This document shows, one piece after another, positions 16,597-25,883 of a stretch of DNA of 55,160 nt (the first letter of the stretch is position 1; each line of letters opens with the position of its first letter). Below the pieces are notes generated by a model, which saw only the letters and a program-made list of their open reading frames with translations, was not told the origin of the DNA and made no database searches. This stretch comes from an uncultured Bacteroidales bacterium (GTDB taxonomy: Bacteria > Bacteroidota > Bacteroidia > Bacteroidales > UBA932), in contig CALVDH010000019.1 of NCBI GenBank assembly GCA_944326235.1, positions 1 to 55,160 on the forward strand, in the 5' to 3' direction. The position numbers and the translations under genes were made by a program.

Positions 16597-19500
16597 ATGA
16601 AACGGATTTTCAGAACCATTCTGGGTGCCGCCATGCTGCTGTCAGCCTCAACCATGACAGCCCTGGCCCAGGAGCCTTCCGAAGGCCCCCTCTGGATGAG
16701 GTACAGCGCTATCTCTCCGGACGGCAGCACCATCGCATTTGCCTACAAGGGCGATATATTTACTGTTCCCGTGACCGGCGGTCAGGCCCGTCAGATCACC
16801 TCCAACGCTGCTTTTGACTCCCGCCCCGTGTGGAGCCCCGACGGCAGCCGCATCGCATTTGCCTCCTACAGGATGGGCAGCGCCGATGTCTTCATTGTCT
16901 CCAGGGACGGTGGAGAACCGGTACGCCTGACCACCCATTCCGCCAATGAGTTCCCCATTGTCTTCAAGGATAATTCCACCATCCTCTACTCTGCATACAT
17001 CCAGCCCTCCGCCGAGAGCATGCAGTTCCCTTCCTCCACATTTGCACAGGTGTATGCTGTGAGCACCGAAGGCGGACGTCCGGTGATGTTCTCAACCCTT
17101 CCTCTCGAGAGCATCTCCTTCAGCCCCGACGGCAAGACTCTGCTGTACAACGACAAGAAGGGCTACGAGGACGAGTGGCGCAAGCACCACACCTCTTCCA
17201 TCACCCGAGACATCTGGAGCTGCTCCTTCGAGGGCAACAGTGTCAAGGGCGGGGAGTTCACCAAGATAACCGACTTCGACGGCGAGGACCGCAACCCTGT
17301 CTACGCTCCGGACGGCAAGTCGTTCTACTGGCTCAGCGAGCAGGACGGCACCTTCAATGTATGGAAACATTCCTTCGAGGGAGGCGCCGACGAGCAGATT
17401 ACTCACTTCAAGGGCAATCCCGTGCGTTTCCTCACCATCGCTCAGAACGGCACCCTGTGCTTCGGCTATGACGGCGAGATCTACACCGTGAAGGACGGTG
17501 CCGAGCCTCAGAAAGTGGCCGTGGAGATTATCGCCGACAAGCAGGACCGCGACCTGATCAAGCAGCCTGTAAGCTACGCCCAGGATATCGCTGTCAGCAA
17601 GGACGGCAAGCAGGTGGCTTTCATCTACAGGGGCGATGTCTATGTGACCATGACCGACTATAAGACCACCAAACGCATCACCAACACCGCCGAGCAGGAG
17701 CGCAACCTCGACTTCGCTCCCGACGGACGCTCGCTGATCTACTCTTCCGAGCGCGACGGTCTGTGGCAGGTCTACATGGCCTCCATCGTCAATGAGGACG
17801 AGAAGCTCTTCCCCTATGCCACCGAGATCAAGGAGGAGAGGGTGACCAACTCCGACCAGGTATCCTTCCAGCCTCTGTACAGCCCTGACGGCAAGGAGAT
17901 AGCCTTCCTCGAGAACAGAACGGCTATCCGTGTCATCAACCTGGACACCAAGGAAGTGCGCACCGTGATGGACGGCAAGTACGAGTATTCCTACTCTGAC
18001 GGAGACCAGTGGTACCAGTGGTCGCCCGACGGCAAGTGGATTCTGTCCAACTGTATCTTCATCGGCGGATGGAACAACAAGGACGTGGCCCTGATCAACG
18101 CCTCCGGAAACGGCGAGATGTACGACCTGACCAAGAGCGGCTACACTGACTCCAACGCCAAGTGGGTGCTGGACGGCAAGGCCATGATCTGGTTCAGCGA
18201 CCGCGCAGGCTACCGCAGCCACGGCAGCTGGGGTGCGGAGAGCGATGTGTACATCATGTTCTTCGACCTCGAGGCATACGAGAAGTTCCGTATGAGCGAG
18301 GAGGAACTGGCTCTCTATGAGGAGGAGAAGGCGGCTCTCGAGGAGGAGAAGGCAGAGGCTGAGAAGTCCGCGAAGGACAAGAAGGCTTCCAAGAAGAGCA
18401 AGAAAGACGCTGAGTCCGAAAAGGACGAGGATGCCGTCGAACCTCTCAAGCTGGATCTGGAGAATGCCGAGTACCGCGTTATGCGCCTTACCGTCAACTC
18501 TTCCAATCTCGGCGATGCAGTGCTCAGTAAGGACGGTAAGAAACTCTACTACATCACCTCGTTCGAGGGAGGCATGGACCTCTGGGTACATGACCTGAAG
18601 GAGGACGAGACCAAGATTCTGTCCAAGGGCGTGGGCTACGGCTCGCTGATTCTCTCGGACGACGGCTCGAGCATCTTCATGAATACCGGTATGATCAAGA
18701 AGATAGACGTGGCCTCCGGCCAGATTACTCCTATCGAGATGGAGGGTATCTTCGAGTACAAGCCTTATGCCGAGCGTGCCTATATGTTCGACCATGCCTG
18801 GAGACAGGTTCAGGAGAAATTCTACGATCCGAATATCCACGGAATCGACTGGGAGGGCTACAAGGCCACATACGGGAAGTTCCTGCCCTACATCACCAAC
18901 AACTTCGATTTCGCCGAGATGCTGGGCGAGATGCTGGGTGAGCTCAACGGCTCGCACACCGGTGCCCGCTACTATGCTTCCGGAGCCGCTTATCCTACTG
19001 CATATCTGGGAGTCTTCTACGATGATACCTACACCGGAGACGGTCTGAAGATTAAGGAAATCATCAAGCGCAGCCCTCTGACTCTCGTAGAGTCCGACGT
19101 CAAGCCCGGCTGCATCATCGAGAAGATAGACGGCGAGGCCATCCTGGCCGGTCAGGACTACTTCCCTCTGCTGGAGGGCAAGGGCGGCAAGAATGTGCGT
19201 CTGTCCATCTATAACCCTGCTGACGGCGAGCGTTTCGACGTTACTGTCAAGGCTCTCCGCTCGGAAAGCGGTATCCTGTACCAGCGCTGGGTAGAGCGCA
19301 ACAGGGCTATCGTGGATTCCATCTCCGGCGGCAAGATCGGCTACGTGCACATCGAGGGCATGGACAGCCCCAGCTTCCGGGTACTGTACAGCGAGCTGCT
19401 CGGCCGTCTGCGTCAGAAGGATGCGGTAGTGGTGGATACCCGTCACAACGGCGGCGGCTGGCTGCATGACGATGTGGTGACCCTGCTCTCCGGCAAGGAG

Positions 19501-19878
19501 TACCAGCAGTTCAGGCCCCGCGGCCAGTACATCGGCAGCGACCCGTTCAACAAGTGGCTCAAGCCTTCCTGCATGCTCGTGTGCGAGGACAACTACAGTA
19601 ACGCTCACGGCACTCCTTGGGTCTACAAGCACCTCGGAGTAGGCAAGCTCGTCGGCGCTCCCGTGCCCGGCACCATGACTGCCGTATGGTGGGAGAACCA
19701 GATCGACCCGACCATCGTCTTCGGTATCCCTCAGGTCGGCTGCTGGGACATCGAGAACGAGGAGTACATGGAGAACGTCGAGCTCCAGCCCGACATCCTC
19801 ATCTACAACGATCCCGCTGACGTCATCAACGGCTTCGACGCACAGCTCAAGGCTGCCACCGAGTCCCTGATGAAGTAG
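16597..19878 (+). CDS. Exported tricorn-like S41 peptidase with beta-propellers and PDZ domain
   Basis: 1093 aa with a signal peptide. Two PD40/WD40-like beta-propellers occupy about residues 30-560 (repeats such as ISPDGSTIAFAYKGDIFTVP and WSPDGSRIAFASYR). A highly charged Glu/Lys helix lies at about 566-615. A further beta region precedes a tricorn core domain from about 725, a PDZ domain (IIEKIDGEAILAGQDYFPLL) near 835 and the S41 domain. The nucleophile is Ser1001 in NYSNAHG, and VVDTRHNGGGW precedes it. It probably degrades peptides in the periplasm. It lies 16 bp after cyuA; a strong terminator follows at 19901-19937. Family length (about 1080) is normal. Confidence 0.9.
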   Translation: MKRIFRTILGAAMLLSASTMTALAQEPSEGPLWMRYSAISPDGSTIAFAYKGDIFTVPVTGGQARQITSNAAFDSRPVWSPDGSRIAFASYRMGSADVFIVSRDGGEPVRLTTHSANEFPIVFKDNSTILYSAYIQPSAESMQFPSSTFAQVYAVSTEGGRPVMFSTLPLESISFSPDGKTLLYNDKKGYEDEWRKHHTSSITRDIWSCSFEGNSVKGGEFTKITDFDGEDRNPVYAPDGKSFYWLSEQDGTFNVWKHSFEGGADEQITHFKGNPVRFLTIAQNGTLCFGYDGEIYTVKDGAEPQKVAVEIIADKQDRDLIKQPVSYAQDIAVSKDGKQVAFIYRGDVYVTMTDYKTTKRITNTAEQERNLDFAPDGRSLIYSSERDGLWQVYMASIVNEDEKLFPYATEIKEERVTNSDQVSFQPLYSPDGKEIAFLENRTAIRVINLDTKEVRTVMDGKYEYSYSDGDQWYQWSPDGKWILSNCIFIGGWNNKDVALINASGNGEMYDLTKSGYTDSNAKWVLDGKAMIWFSDRAGYRSHGSWGAESDVYIMFFDLEAYEKFRMSEEELALYEEEKAALEEEKAEAEKSAKDKKASKKSKKDAESEKDEDAVEPLKLDLENAEYRVMRLTVNSSNLGDAVLSKDGKKLYYITSFEGGMDLWVHDLKEDETKILSKGVGYGSLILSDDGSSIFMNTGMIKKIDVASGQITPIEMEGIFEYKPYAERAYMFDHAWRQVQEKFYDPNIHGIDWEGYKATYGKFLPYITNNFDFAEMLGEMLGELNGSHTGARYYASGAAYPTAYLGVFYDDTYTGDGLKIKEIIKRSPLTLVESDVKPGCIIEKIDGEAILAGQDYFPLLEGKGGKNVRLSIYNPADGERFDVTVKALRSESGILYQRWVERNRAIVDSISGGKIGYVHIEGMDSPSFRVLYSELLGRLRQKDAVVVDTRHNGGGWLHDDVVTLLSGKEYQQFRPRGQYIGSDPFNKWLKPSCMLVCEDNYSNAHGTPWVYKHLGVGKLVGAPVPGTMTAVWWENQIDPTIVFGIPQVGCWDIENEEYMENVELQPDILIYNDPADVINGFDAQLKAATESLMK

Positions 19879-19900
19879 GCGCGGCAGTTAAAAGCCATCG

Positions 19901-19937
19901 AATCCCGGTCATCCCCTGCGGACGGCCGGGATTTTTT
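19901..19937 (+). terminator. Intrinsic terminator after the tricorn protease gene
   Basis: AATCCCGG (19901-19908) pairs with CCGGGATT (19926-19933), followed by a run of six T at 19932-19937. Confidence 0.8.
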
Positions 19938-19994
19938 GCGCAGTGTAACCGGAACGTAACGGCAACTTAACAACAATACATACCGGATGTAACG

Positions 19995-20022
19995 TTGATG
20001 AAACAGCCCCGGAATACCTTTG
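19995..20022 (+). promoter_or_regulatory. Full promoter for the TonB receptor operon
   Basis: TTG at 19995-19997 and TACCTTTG at 20015-20022, separated by 17 bp, match the Bacteroidota -33/-7 consensus. This places the start at ATG 20041 and excludes the in-frame TTG at 20020. Confidence 0.65.
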
Positions 20023-20040
20023 CCGCCGAAAACAAAAGGT

Positions 20041-22725
20041 ATGAACACAAAGGTATTTCTGCTGACAATCGCAGTTCTGTTGCAGTCTTCCGTCCTGATG
20101 GCCGGGCCTATAATCAAGGGAAAGGTCGTGGACGCTTCCACTGGAGAAGAAATCATAGGAGTTACGGTATTGCTGAAAGGCTCTGTTGACCGCTGGGCGG
20201 TGACCGGTCTTGACGGCAGTTTCTCGATAGATACGCAGGTGCCTTCCGGTACGCTGGTGTGCAATCTTATCGGTTACAAGGATCTCGAGGTCGAGTTCAG
20301 TATCCCGGTGGAGGAACTACGGATCTCCATGGAGCCGGATATCGTGATGCTGGAAGCTGCGGTGGTCACGGCCACAGGCCGCGGAAGGTCCGAGGTGGCG
20401 GCCAGGAATATAGAGAAAAATTCAGTTAATGTTGTTAATGTAATGAGTGCAAAGGCCATGGAACTCTCTCCCGACATTACGGTGGCGAATGTGATAAGGA
20501 GAATGTCGGGAGTGACCGTGGAACGCAACAGCAGCGGTGAGGGGCAGTACGCCATCCTTCGCGGCATGGACAAACGCTACAACTACACCTTGGTCAATGG
20601 AGTGAAGATTCCCAGCCCTGACAACAAGAACCGCTTCGTCCCCCTGGACATCTTCCCCTCCGAGATGCTGGACCGCATAGAAGTCACCAAGTCCCTTACC
20701 GCCGACATGGAAGGTGACGGTATCGGCGGCGCGGTCAATCTCGTGATGAAGGACGCTCCCGAGAAGATGGAGATAACCGCCAATCTCTCCACCGGCTACA
20801 GCGCCCTCTTCCTGGAACGCGACTTCCAGTCTTTCAACCACAGGGCGATACAGAAACTTTCCCCTAATGAGAGAATGGGACGTCCTGAACTTCATGATGA
20901 GAACTACTCGGTGTCCGCCGATGATTTTACTATGGAAAACCTCCGTATGCGCTGGAGCCGCCCCCGTCCCGACATAGTAGGCGGATTCTCATACGGTGAC
21001 CGCTTCTTCAATGGACGGCTCGGCGTGATGGCGGCTTTCAGTTACCAGAACCTGTTCAGGGGCAAGAACAGTTCCCTCTATTACATTCCCGGCTCTGCCG
21101 GAAAAGGTACCGAGAACAGGAACTACTCGGACGAGCAGAACCGTATGGGTGCCCATGCCAAGCTCGACTACCGCTTCTCCAACCGGCACAAGGTGATACT
21201 TTACGCCGGCTATATGGACATGAAGGAAAGTGAGGTCCGCGACGGAGCCAATGACCAGGAGAGGACGGTGAGGATGAAATGGAACCATCAGTATATATTC
21301 AATACCACCCTCAAGGGCGAACATTCCTTCCTCCAGGCCGACCGCCTCAAACTGGACTGGTCCGGTGTATTCTCGAAGGCTTACAGCACCACCCCTGACA
21401 ATGCCAGAATCTATATAAACGGAGACCATCTCTACAACACCGACTCGGCGGACCGCCGCTGGGAGCACAACAGCGACCGGGACATCGCCGGATACATTAA
21501 CCTCTCGTACCGCTTTGATTTTGCCAACAGCTCGTCCCTGAATCTCCAGGCCGGAGGCATGTGCCGGGACAAGGTGCGCAGCAGCTTCTTCAACGAGTAT
21601 ACATTTGACTCCCCTACGGGCATATATGACCTGCAGATCTACGGGGAGGACTGGACCAACTTCGACGAACTGCAGCTCAAGCCCCGCCGCTACGGCAATG
21701 TGGGCGACCCTCTCAACTATGACGCATTCGAGAGGATAGGGGCCGCCTACCTGATGGGTACCTACGACTGGGACCGTCTCGAGGTCATCGCCGGTCTCCG
21801 CGTGGAGCATACCGACCAGGGCTATACGCTGGTCTTCCCGAGACAGACTGACGGCGATGGCCACCAGGTCTACACCGACCTGCTGCCGAGCGTACACCTC
21901 AAGTACAACGTGCACCGGAACGCCTTCCTGCGCCTCTCCTACGGCCGCTCGATCAACCGTCCGGGATTTTTCGAGATAGTGCCCTACACCATCCTGAACG
22001 AGGACTACGACGAACAGGGTAATCCTGACCTGAAGCATACGACAGCCGACAATGTGGACCTGCGCTACGAGTTCTTCCCCAAGTCCTCCGAACAGGTGAT
22101 GGTGGGCCTTTTCTGGAAGAAACTCTACAACCCGATAGAGTACGGCCTTATCTCCGAGGGCCAGGCCACCTATCTGACTCCCATGAACTTCGGAAACGCC
22201 ACGAACGCGGGAGTGGAGGTGGACCTTATGAAATATTTCAACTGGTTCGGAATCAAGGCCAACTACACCTATACGCACTCATCAATAACCACCACCAAGA
22301 GAAAGATGGAAGGGACGGAGGTGGTGACAGTAGAGCAGACCCGTCCCCTGTACGGTCAGGCTGCCCACGTTGCAAATCTGTCGCTCCTCTTCAAGTTCGC
22401 AAAGGCAGGGGTGGAGGCCCAGGTCTCCGGCAGTTACACCGGCCGCAGGCTGAGCGAGATATCCAACTGGGTGGACAATGACATCTGGGAAGCCGGCTAC
22501 GCCCAGCTGGACGCATCGGTAGAGAAGAGTCTAAAATGCGGCATCACCCTCTACGCAAAGGCCAACAACCTGCTGGATACTCCCGTCCTCCGCTACATCA
22601 TCGACAATCCCCGTACGGAGAATCTCAGGGACTATGAGCGTTATCGCGGTGGGGTCATCGAGCGCAGGGAGTGGCACGGGCAGTCGCTGATGATAGGTCT
22701 GAGGTATTCATTCAAAGAAAAATAA
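20041..22725 (+). CDS. TonB-dependent outer-membrane receptor with CarboxypepD_reg-like domain
   Basis: 894 aa from ATG 20041. After a signal peptide (residues 1-22) comes a carboxypeptidase-regulatory-like beta-sandwich (IIKGKVVDASTGEEIIGVTV, about 24-105). A plug domain follows (about 120-240, with NVIRRMSGVTVERNSSGEG and YNYTLVNGV), then a 22-strand barrel ending in a C-terminal aromatic strand (SLMIGLRYSF). It is not a SusC: no SusD gene follows. Instead a beta-helix lipoprotein gene lies 26 bp downstream and a phosphatase lipoprotein after that. Uptake of a phosphorylated compound is a reasonable guess from context, but the ligand is unknown. Confidence 0.88.
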   Translation: MNTKVFLLTIAVLLQSSVLMAGPIIKGKVVDASTGEEIIGVTVLLKGSVDRWAVTGLDGSFSIDTQVPSGTLVCNLIGYKDLEVEFSIPVEELRISMEPDIVMLEAAVVTATGRGRSEVAARNIEKNSVNVVNVMSAKAMELSPDITVANVIRRMSGVTVERNSSGEGQYAILRGMDKRYNYTLVNGVKIPSPDNKNRFVPLDIFPSEMLDRIEVTKSLTADMEGDGIGGAVNLVMKDAPEKMEITANLSTGYSALFLERDFQSFNHRAIQKLSPNERMGRPELHDENYSVSADDFTMENLRMRWSRPRPDIVGGFSYGDRFFNGRLGVMAAFSYQNLFRGKNSSLYYIPGSAGKGTENRNYSDEQNRMGAHAKLDYRFSNRHKVILYAGYMDMKESEVRDGANDQERTVRMKWNHQYIFNTTLKGEHSFLQADRLKLDWSGVFSKAYSTTPDNARIYINGDHLYNTDSADRRWEHNSDRDIAGYINLSYRFDFANSSSLNLQAGGMCRDKVRSSFFNEYTFDSPTGIYDLQIYGEDWTNFDELQLKPRRYGNVGDPLNYDAFERIGAAYLMGTYDWDRLEVIAGLRVEHTDQGYTLVFPRQTDGDGHQVYTDLLPSVHLKYNVHRNAFLRLSYGRSINRPGFFEIVPYTILNEDYDEQGNPDLKHTTADNVDLRYEFFPKSSEQVMVGLFWKKLYNPIEYGLISEGQATYLTPMNFGNATNAGVEVDLMKYFNWFGIKANYTYTHSSITTTKRKMEGTEVVTVEQTRPLYGQAAHVANLSLLFKFAKAGVEAQVSGSYTGRRLSEISNWVDNDIWEAGYAQLDASVEKSLKCGITLYAKANNLLDTPVLRYIIDNPRTENLRDYERYRGGVIERREWHGQSLMIGLRYSFKEK

Positions 22726-22751
22726 GAACAATCAACAAATTATTTATCAAC

Positions 22752-24203
22752 ATGAAAACAAAAGCAATTTTTGTCATTGCCGCTGCTGCAATGGTATTTT
22801 CCCTCGCATCATGCGAGAAAATCGGACCCGATGAAAAACCCGACGGAGGGGACGGCAGTACTTCTGATACAACTGTCGTATCGCCCGGACCTTCCGCAGG
22901 TTCAGATACCCTTTCCGGCAATGTCTCCGGAGTCTGGGAGAGCGGAAGAACCATCTTCGTGGACGGACATATTGTAGTGCCCGAAGGCAAGAGCCTGACT
23001 ATAGAGGAGGGCGTGACCGTGATTTTCAGTGATGCCGGAGTGGGTGTCAATCACGCTGCAGTAGAGTTCTCCGTAAACGGAAATCTCTATTGCCTCGGAA
23101 CAGAGGAGGCTCCGGTACGTCTTACCGTCGCTGAAGAACTCAGGACAGCCGCCAATACATTTGAGGGCCTCTGGGGCGGAATCGTAGCAGGTGCTACCTG
23201 TGAGGAGATGCTTATCGACCACACCATCATAGAGTACTGCGGCGGCCAGGTAATCGAGGGCTCGCCCGCAGCCGAGAACGGCTATTACACCGCCGGTGAC
23301 GACGCCTATCCCCACATCACCACCAACAATGTGGACGGCCGCTACGTCATCACCAACTCCATCCTGCGCAACGGCTGGTCCGACGCCATCTACATGATGG
23401 GCGGCAATGCCATAATCGCCGGCAACATCTTCAGCGCCATCGGATACGACGGAGCGGAGGCAGTCAACGTGAAGTCCGGCTGCACTGTGGACGTGACCCG
23501 CAACATCATGTTCAGCGCCAATACCAACGGTCTGAAACTCTCCAGCTCCGACCAGAGCGAGGTACGTCACCAGGCTAAGATTCAGGCCTACAACAACACC
23601 ATCATCGGTTCCGGCTGGAGACGCGACGGTGAGAAGGGCGGCGGAATCTATGTAGAGGAGAATGCCGACGCGGGCGTGTTCAACAACCTGCTCGTGAACT
23701 GTAAGTTCCGCGCCACCACACCTGCATGGGAGGAGCCCGGTTCCGAGGACTGCTACGACGGAGAGCATTCCATGATAGACTACAACTACTACGCTTCCGG
23801 AACAGTGGAAAGTTCGATAGTGTTCAGCGGCGAGTATGAGGATGACGGCGAGATGCTGCTCTACTCCGGCGTGAAGTTCCCCTACGAGGGCTATGCCTTC
23901 AACCACGAGTGGTACGATGCGGAGAAGGTGGATGTGCACAGCGTGATGGCCAGGACAGCAGAGGAAGCTGCCTCTCTCGATCCCAAGTTTGTCAACTTCG
24001 ACCTCAATATGGACCCCGCAAGCTATGCCTTCAATGACAGCTGGGACTTCCATCTTGCCGCCGGCTCTCCTGCTCTAGACGCTTCGAAGACTTACACCGC
24101 CGGTGACCGTCAGCCTTACTTCGGAACATCCGGCCTCGAGGTGAACGGCCAGACCTACACGTCCCCCGCCATCGGTGCATGGTTCGGAGCATTCGGTGAA
24201 TAA
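22752..24203 (+). CDS. Lipoprotein with right-handed parallel beta-helix
   Basis: 483 aa from ATG 22752. The lipobox is FSLASC, followed by a Gly/Ser/Thr-rich linker (GGDGSTSDTTVVSPGPSAGS). The body has repeated short strands and N/G/D turns (GRYVITNSILRNGWSDAIYMMGGNAIIAGNIFSAIG), typical of pectate-lyase-like or right-handed beta-helix proteins. An RTIFVDGHIVVPEGKSLTIEEG segment near residue 60 is common in such surface lipoproteins. No catalytic residues can be assigned. Cotranscription with the TonB receptor (26 bp upstream) and the phosphatase (37 bp downstream) suggests it is the surface-exposed binding or processing partner of the receptor, in place of SusD. Confidence 0.72.
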   Translation: MKTKAIFVIAAAAMVFSLASCEKIGPDEKPDGGDGSTSDTTVVSPGPSAGSDTLSGNVSGVWESGRTIFVDGHIVVPEGKSLTIEEGVTVIFSDAGVGVNHAAVEFSVNGNLYCLGTEEAPVRLTVAEELRTAANTFEGLWGGIVAGATCEEMLIDHTIIEYCGGQVIEGSPAAENGYYTAGDDAYPHITTNNVDGRYVITNSILRNGWSDAIYMMGGNAIIAGNIFSAIGYDGAEAVNVKSGCTVDVTRNIMFSANTNGLKLSSSDQSEVRHQAKIQAYNNTIIGSGWRRDGEKGGGIYVEENADAGVFNNLLVNCKFRATTPAWEEPGSEDCYDGEHSMIDYNYYASGTVESSIVFSGEYEDDGEMLLYSGVKFPYEGYAFNHEWYDAEKVDVHSVMARTAEEAASLDPKFVNFDLNMDPASYAFNDSWDFHLAAGSPALDASKTYTAGDRQPYFGTSGLEVNGQTYTSPAIGAWFGAFGE

Positions 24204-24240
24204 TCAGCACAGGTAGAATCAATAAAACAAAGACAGCTTT

Positions 24241-25221
24241 ATGAAAAGAATCAATTTTCTGACCCTTACCGCCGCTGCGGTATTGTCCCTGACAGCAGTG
24301 TCCTGCAACACTTCCACGGGTGTGTCCTCTTCTACGGAGGAGGACCGCTCTCAGGAATGGAAGGCCATGGAGCAGCCGCTCAACTTTTACATAGCCAACG
24401 ATCTGGGCCGCAACGGCTATTATGACCAGAAGCCGATAGCGGAGACTATGGGCAGGATGGCCGAGACCATTGACATAGAGTTCGTGGTAGCGGCCGGAGA
24501 CGTTCACCATTTTGAGGGCGTGCAGAGTGTCAGCGACCCTCTGTGGATGACCAACTACGAGCTCATCTATTCCCATCCCGACCTGATGGTGCCCTGGTAT
24601 GCCATCTGCGGCAACCACGAGTACCGCAGCAATACCCAGGCCTGCATCGACTACAGCCAGGTCAGCGCCCGCTGGAACATGCCTTCCCGCTATTACACTT
24701 TCGTCAAGGAGGAGGACGGGGTTGAGGTGCGTATCGTAATGCTGGACACCACACCCATCATCGACAAGTACCGTGAGGAGACCGACAAGTACGCCGATGC
24801 CTCCAAGTCGGACTACCGCAAGCAGCTCGCATGGCTGGACAGGATTCTTTCCGAGGCCGACGAGGACTGGGTAATCGTAGTGGGACACCATCCCATATAC
24901 GCTTTCACTGACAAGGACGAGATCGAGCGCACCAACATGCAGGAGCGCGTGAATACCGTGCTGCTCAGGCATGACAATGTGGACATGTATGTCTGCGGTC
25001 ACCTGCACACCTTCCAGCACATCCGCAAGGAAGGCAGTAACATCGACTACGTGGTCAACACCTCCGGTTCCCTGAGCCGCGACGTGGAGCCCATAGAGGG
25101 CACCGTCTTCTGCAGCCCCGAGTCCGGCTGGTCCCTCGTGACCGTCTCCGCCGACACCCTCTGCCTGCACATGCTCGACAAGAACGGCCAGGTGCTCCAC
25201 ACCGTCACCCGTACGAAATAA
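24241..25221 (+). CDS. Metallophosphoesterase lipoprotein, tartrate-resistant acid phosphatase-like
   Basis: 326 aa with lipobox LTAVSC. All binuclear-metal motifs are present: NDLG (near residue 55, in place of GDxG), VAAGDVHH, CGNHEYR, VVGHHPIYA and CGHLHTF. The spacing is that of purple acid or TRAP-type phosphatases. It would hydrolyse phosphate monoesters at the outer membrane or in the periplasm. It is the third gene of the TonB receptor/beta-helix operon, which points to phosphate or phospho-compound scavenging. The metal ligand aspartate in NDLG is kept although the preceding glycine is replaced by asparagine. Confidence 0.85.
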   Translation: MKRINFLTLTAAAVLSLTAVSCNTSTGVSSSTEEDRSQEWKAMEQPLNFYIANDLGRNGYYDQKPIAETMGRMAETIDIEFVVAAGDVHHFEGVQSVSDPLWMTNYELIYSHPDLMVPWYAICGNHEYRSNTQACIDYSQVSARWNMPSRYYTFVKEEDGVEVRIVMLDTTPIIDKYREETDKYADASKSDYRKQLAWLDRILSEADEDWVIVVGHHPIYAFTDKDEIERTNMQERVNTVLLRHDNVDMYVCGHLHTFQHIRKEGSNIDYVVNTSGSLSRDVEPIEGTVFCSPESGWSLVTVSADTLCLHMLDKNGQVLHTVTRTK

Positions 25222-25248
25222 GTCTACAGATATAAAAATATTTCAGAG

Positions 25249-25293
25249 AATGCTTATCTTTGTGTGCATAAATGGTACACAAAGATAAGCATT
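25249..25293. promoter_or_regulatory. Palindromic operator/promoter of the toxin-antitoxin operon
   Basis: AATGCTTATCTTTGTGT (25249-25265) is repeated exactly in inverse at 25277-25293, around an 11-bp centre. The left arm contains the -7 box TATCTTTG (25255-25262) and the right arm touches ATG 25294. Binding of the antitoxin complex here would block transcription, as in known autoregulated TA operons. Confidence 0.8.
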
Positions 25294-25554
25294 ATGTTAG
25301 TAGTTTCATCAAGAGAGTTCAGGGCCAATCAGAAAAATTATCTGGATATGGTGGATGCCGGGCAGGAGTTGTTGATACACAGAGGAAAAAACAGAAGTTA
25401 CAGAATTGTCCCGGTGTCTGAAGAGGATGTTCTGGTCAGCAGAGAGTATCTTATGGAGCCTGATGCAGAATATGCGCGGGCGCTTTCTTTCGATAAGTTC
25501 AAGGAAAGAGCGTTGAGGCATGTGGAGGAACTTTATGAAAGGAAGCAGCAATGA
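25294..25554 (+). CDS. Antitoxin, Phd/YefM-like
   Basis: 86 aa from ATG 25294. The N-terminal half (VVSSREFRANQKNYLDMVDA, then ELLIHRGKNRSYRIVPV) matches the Phd/YefM DNA-binding fold, with a conserved S-x-x-x-F-R-x-N pattern. The C-terminal half is charged and helical and would wrap the toxin. A GTG ten codons upstream lies inside the palindromic operator and is rejected. The stop overlaps the toxin start (ATGA), the usual translational coupling. It should repress its own promoter through the 17-bp palindrome. Family assignment is by pattern only. Confidence 0.75.
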   Translation: MLVVSSREFRANQKNYLDMVDAGQELLIHRGKNRSYRIVPVSEEDVLVSREYLMEPDAEYARALSFDKFKERALRHVEELYERKQQ

Positions 25555-25880
25555 GTGTGATTTTTGCCCCGGAAGTTTTAAGTTATTTTAATGCACTGGT
25601 GGATGTCCTGTATGAAAGAGGATATTTCGGCTTTAAAGACAGTGCATTCTGTTATGTCGAGGATCTCCTTGACGATATTCGCGATAATCTTCATTTAAAG
25701 GTGAAGATACCTGCTCCTGCTTATTTCGAAAAGTACGGGCAGAGATTATTGTATTCTGTATTTAAGTCAAGTGCTGCTACCCGCTGGTATGTCTTTTACA
25801 ATGTTTACGAGGTTGAGGGGGAGCAGATTTTCCTGATTAAGTACATCACCAACAATCACTCAGTTGCAAAGTTCCTGTAA
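25551..25880 (+). CDS. Toxin of a TA pair, RelE/ParE superfamily
   Basis: 109 aa, overlapping the antitoxin gene by 4 bp. The fold pattern is that of RelE/ParE toxins: two N-terminal helices, then strands with a central basic region (YFEKYGQRLLYSVFKSSAATRWYVFYNVYEVEGEQIFLIKYITNN). The SSAATRWYVFYNVYE strand resembles the toxin core. Whether it cleaves mRNA at the ribosome (RelE) or poisons gyrase (ParE) cannot be decided. It ends 3 bp from the convergent smpB stop. The pair looks more AT-rich than its neighbours, which fits acquisition. Confidence 0.7.
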   Translation: MSVIFAPEVLSYFNALVDVLYERGYFGFKDSAFCYVEDLLDDIRDNLHLKVKIPAPAYFEKYGQRLLYSVFKSSAATRWYVFYNVYEVEGEQIFLIKYITNNHSVAKFL

Positions 25881-25883
25881 TTC

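Noticed and set aside
17092..19632. 846-codon open frame on the minus strand
   Set aside because: It is the antisense shadow of the tricorn-like protease gene, whose catalytic Ser and propeller repeats are unmistakable; open antisense frames are common in GC-rich coding DNA.
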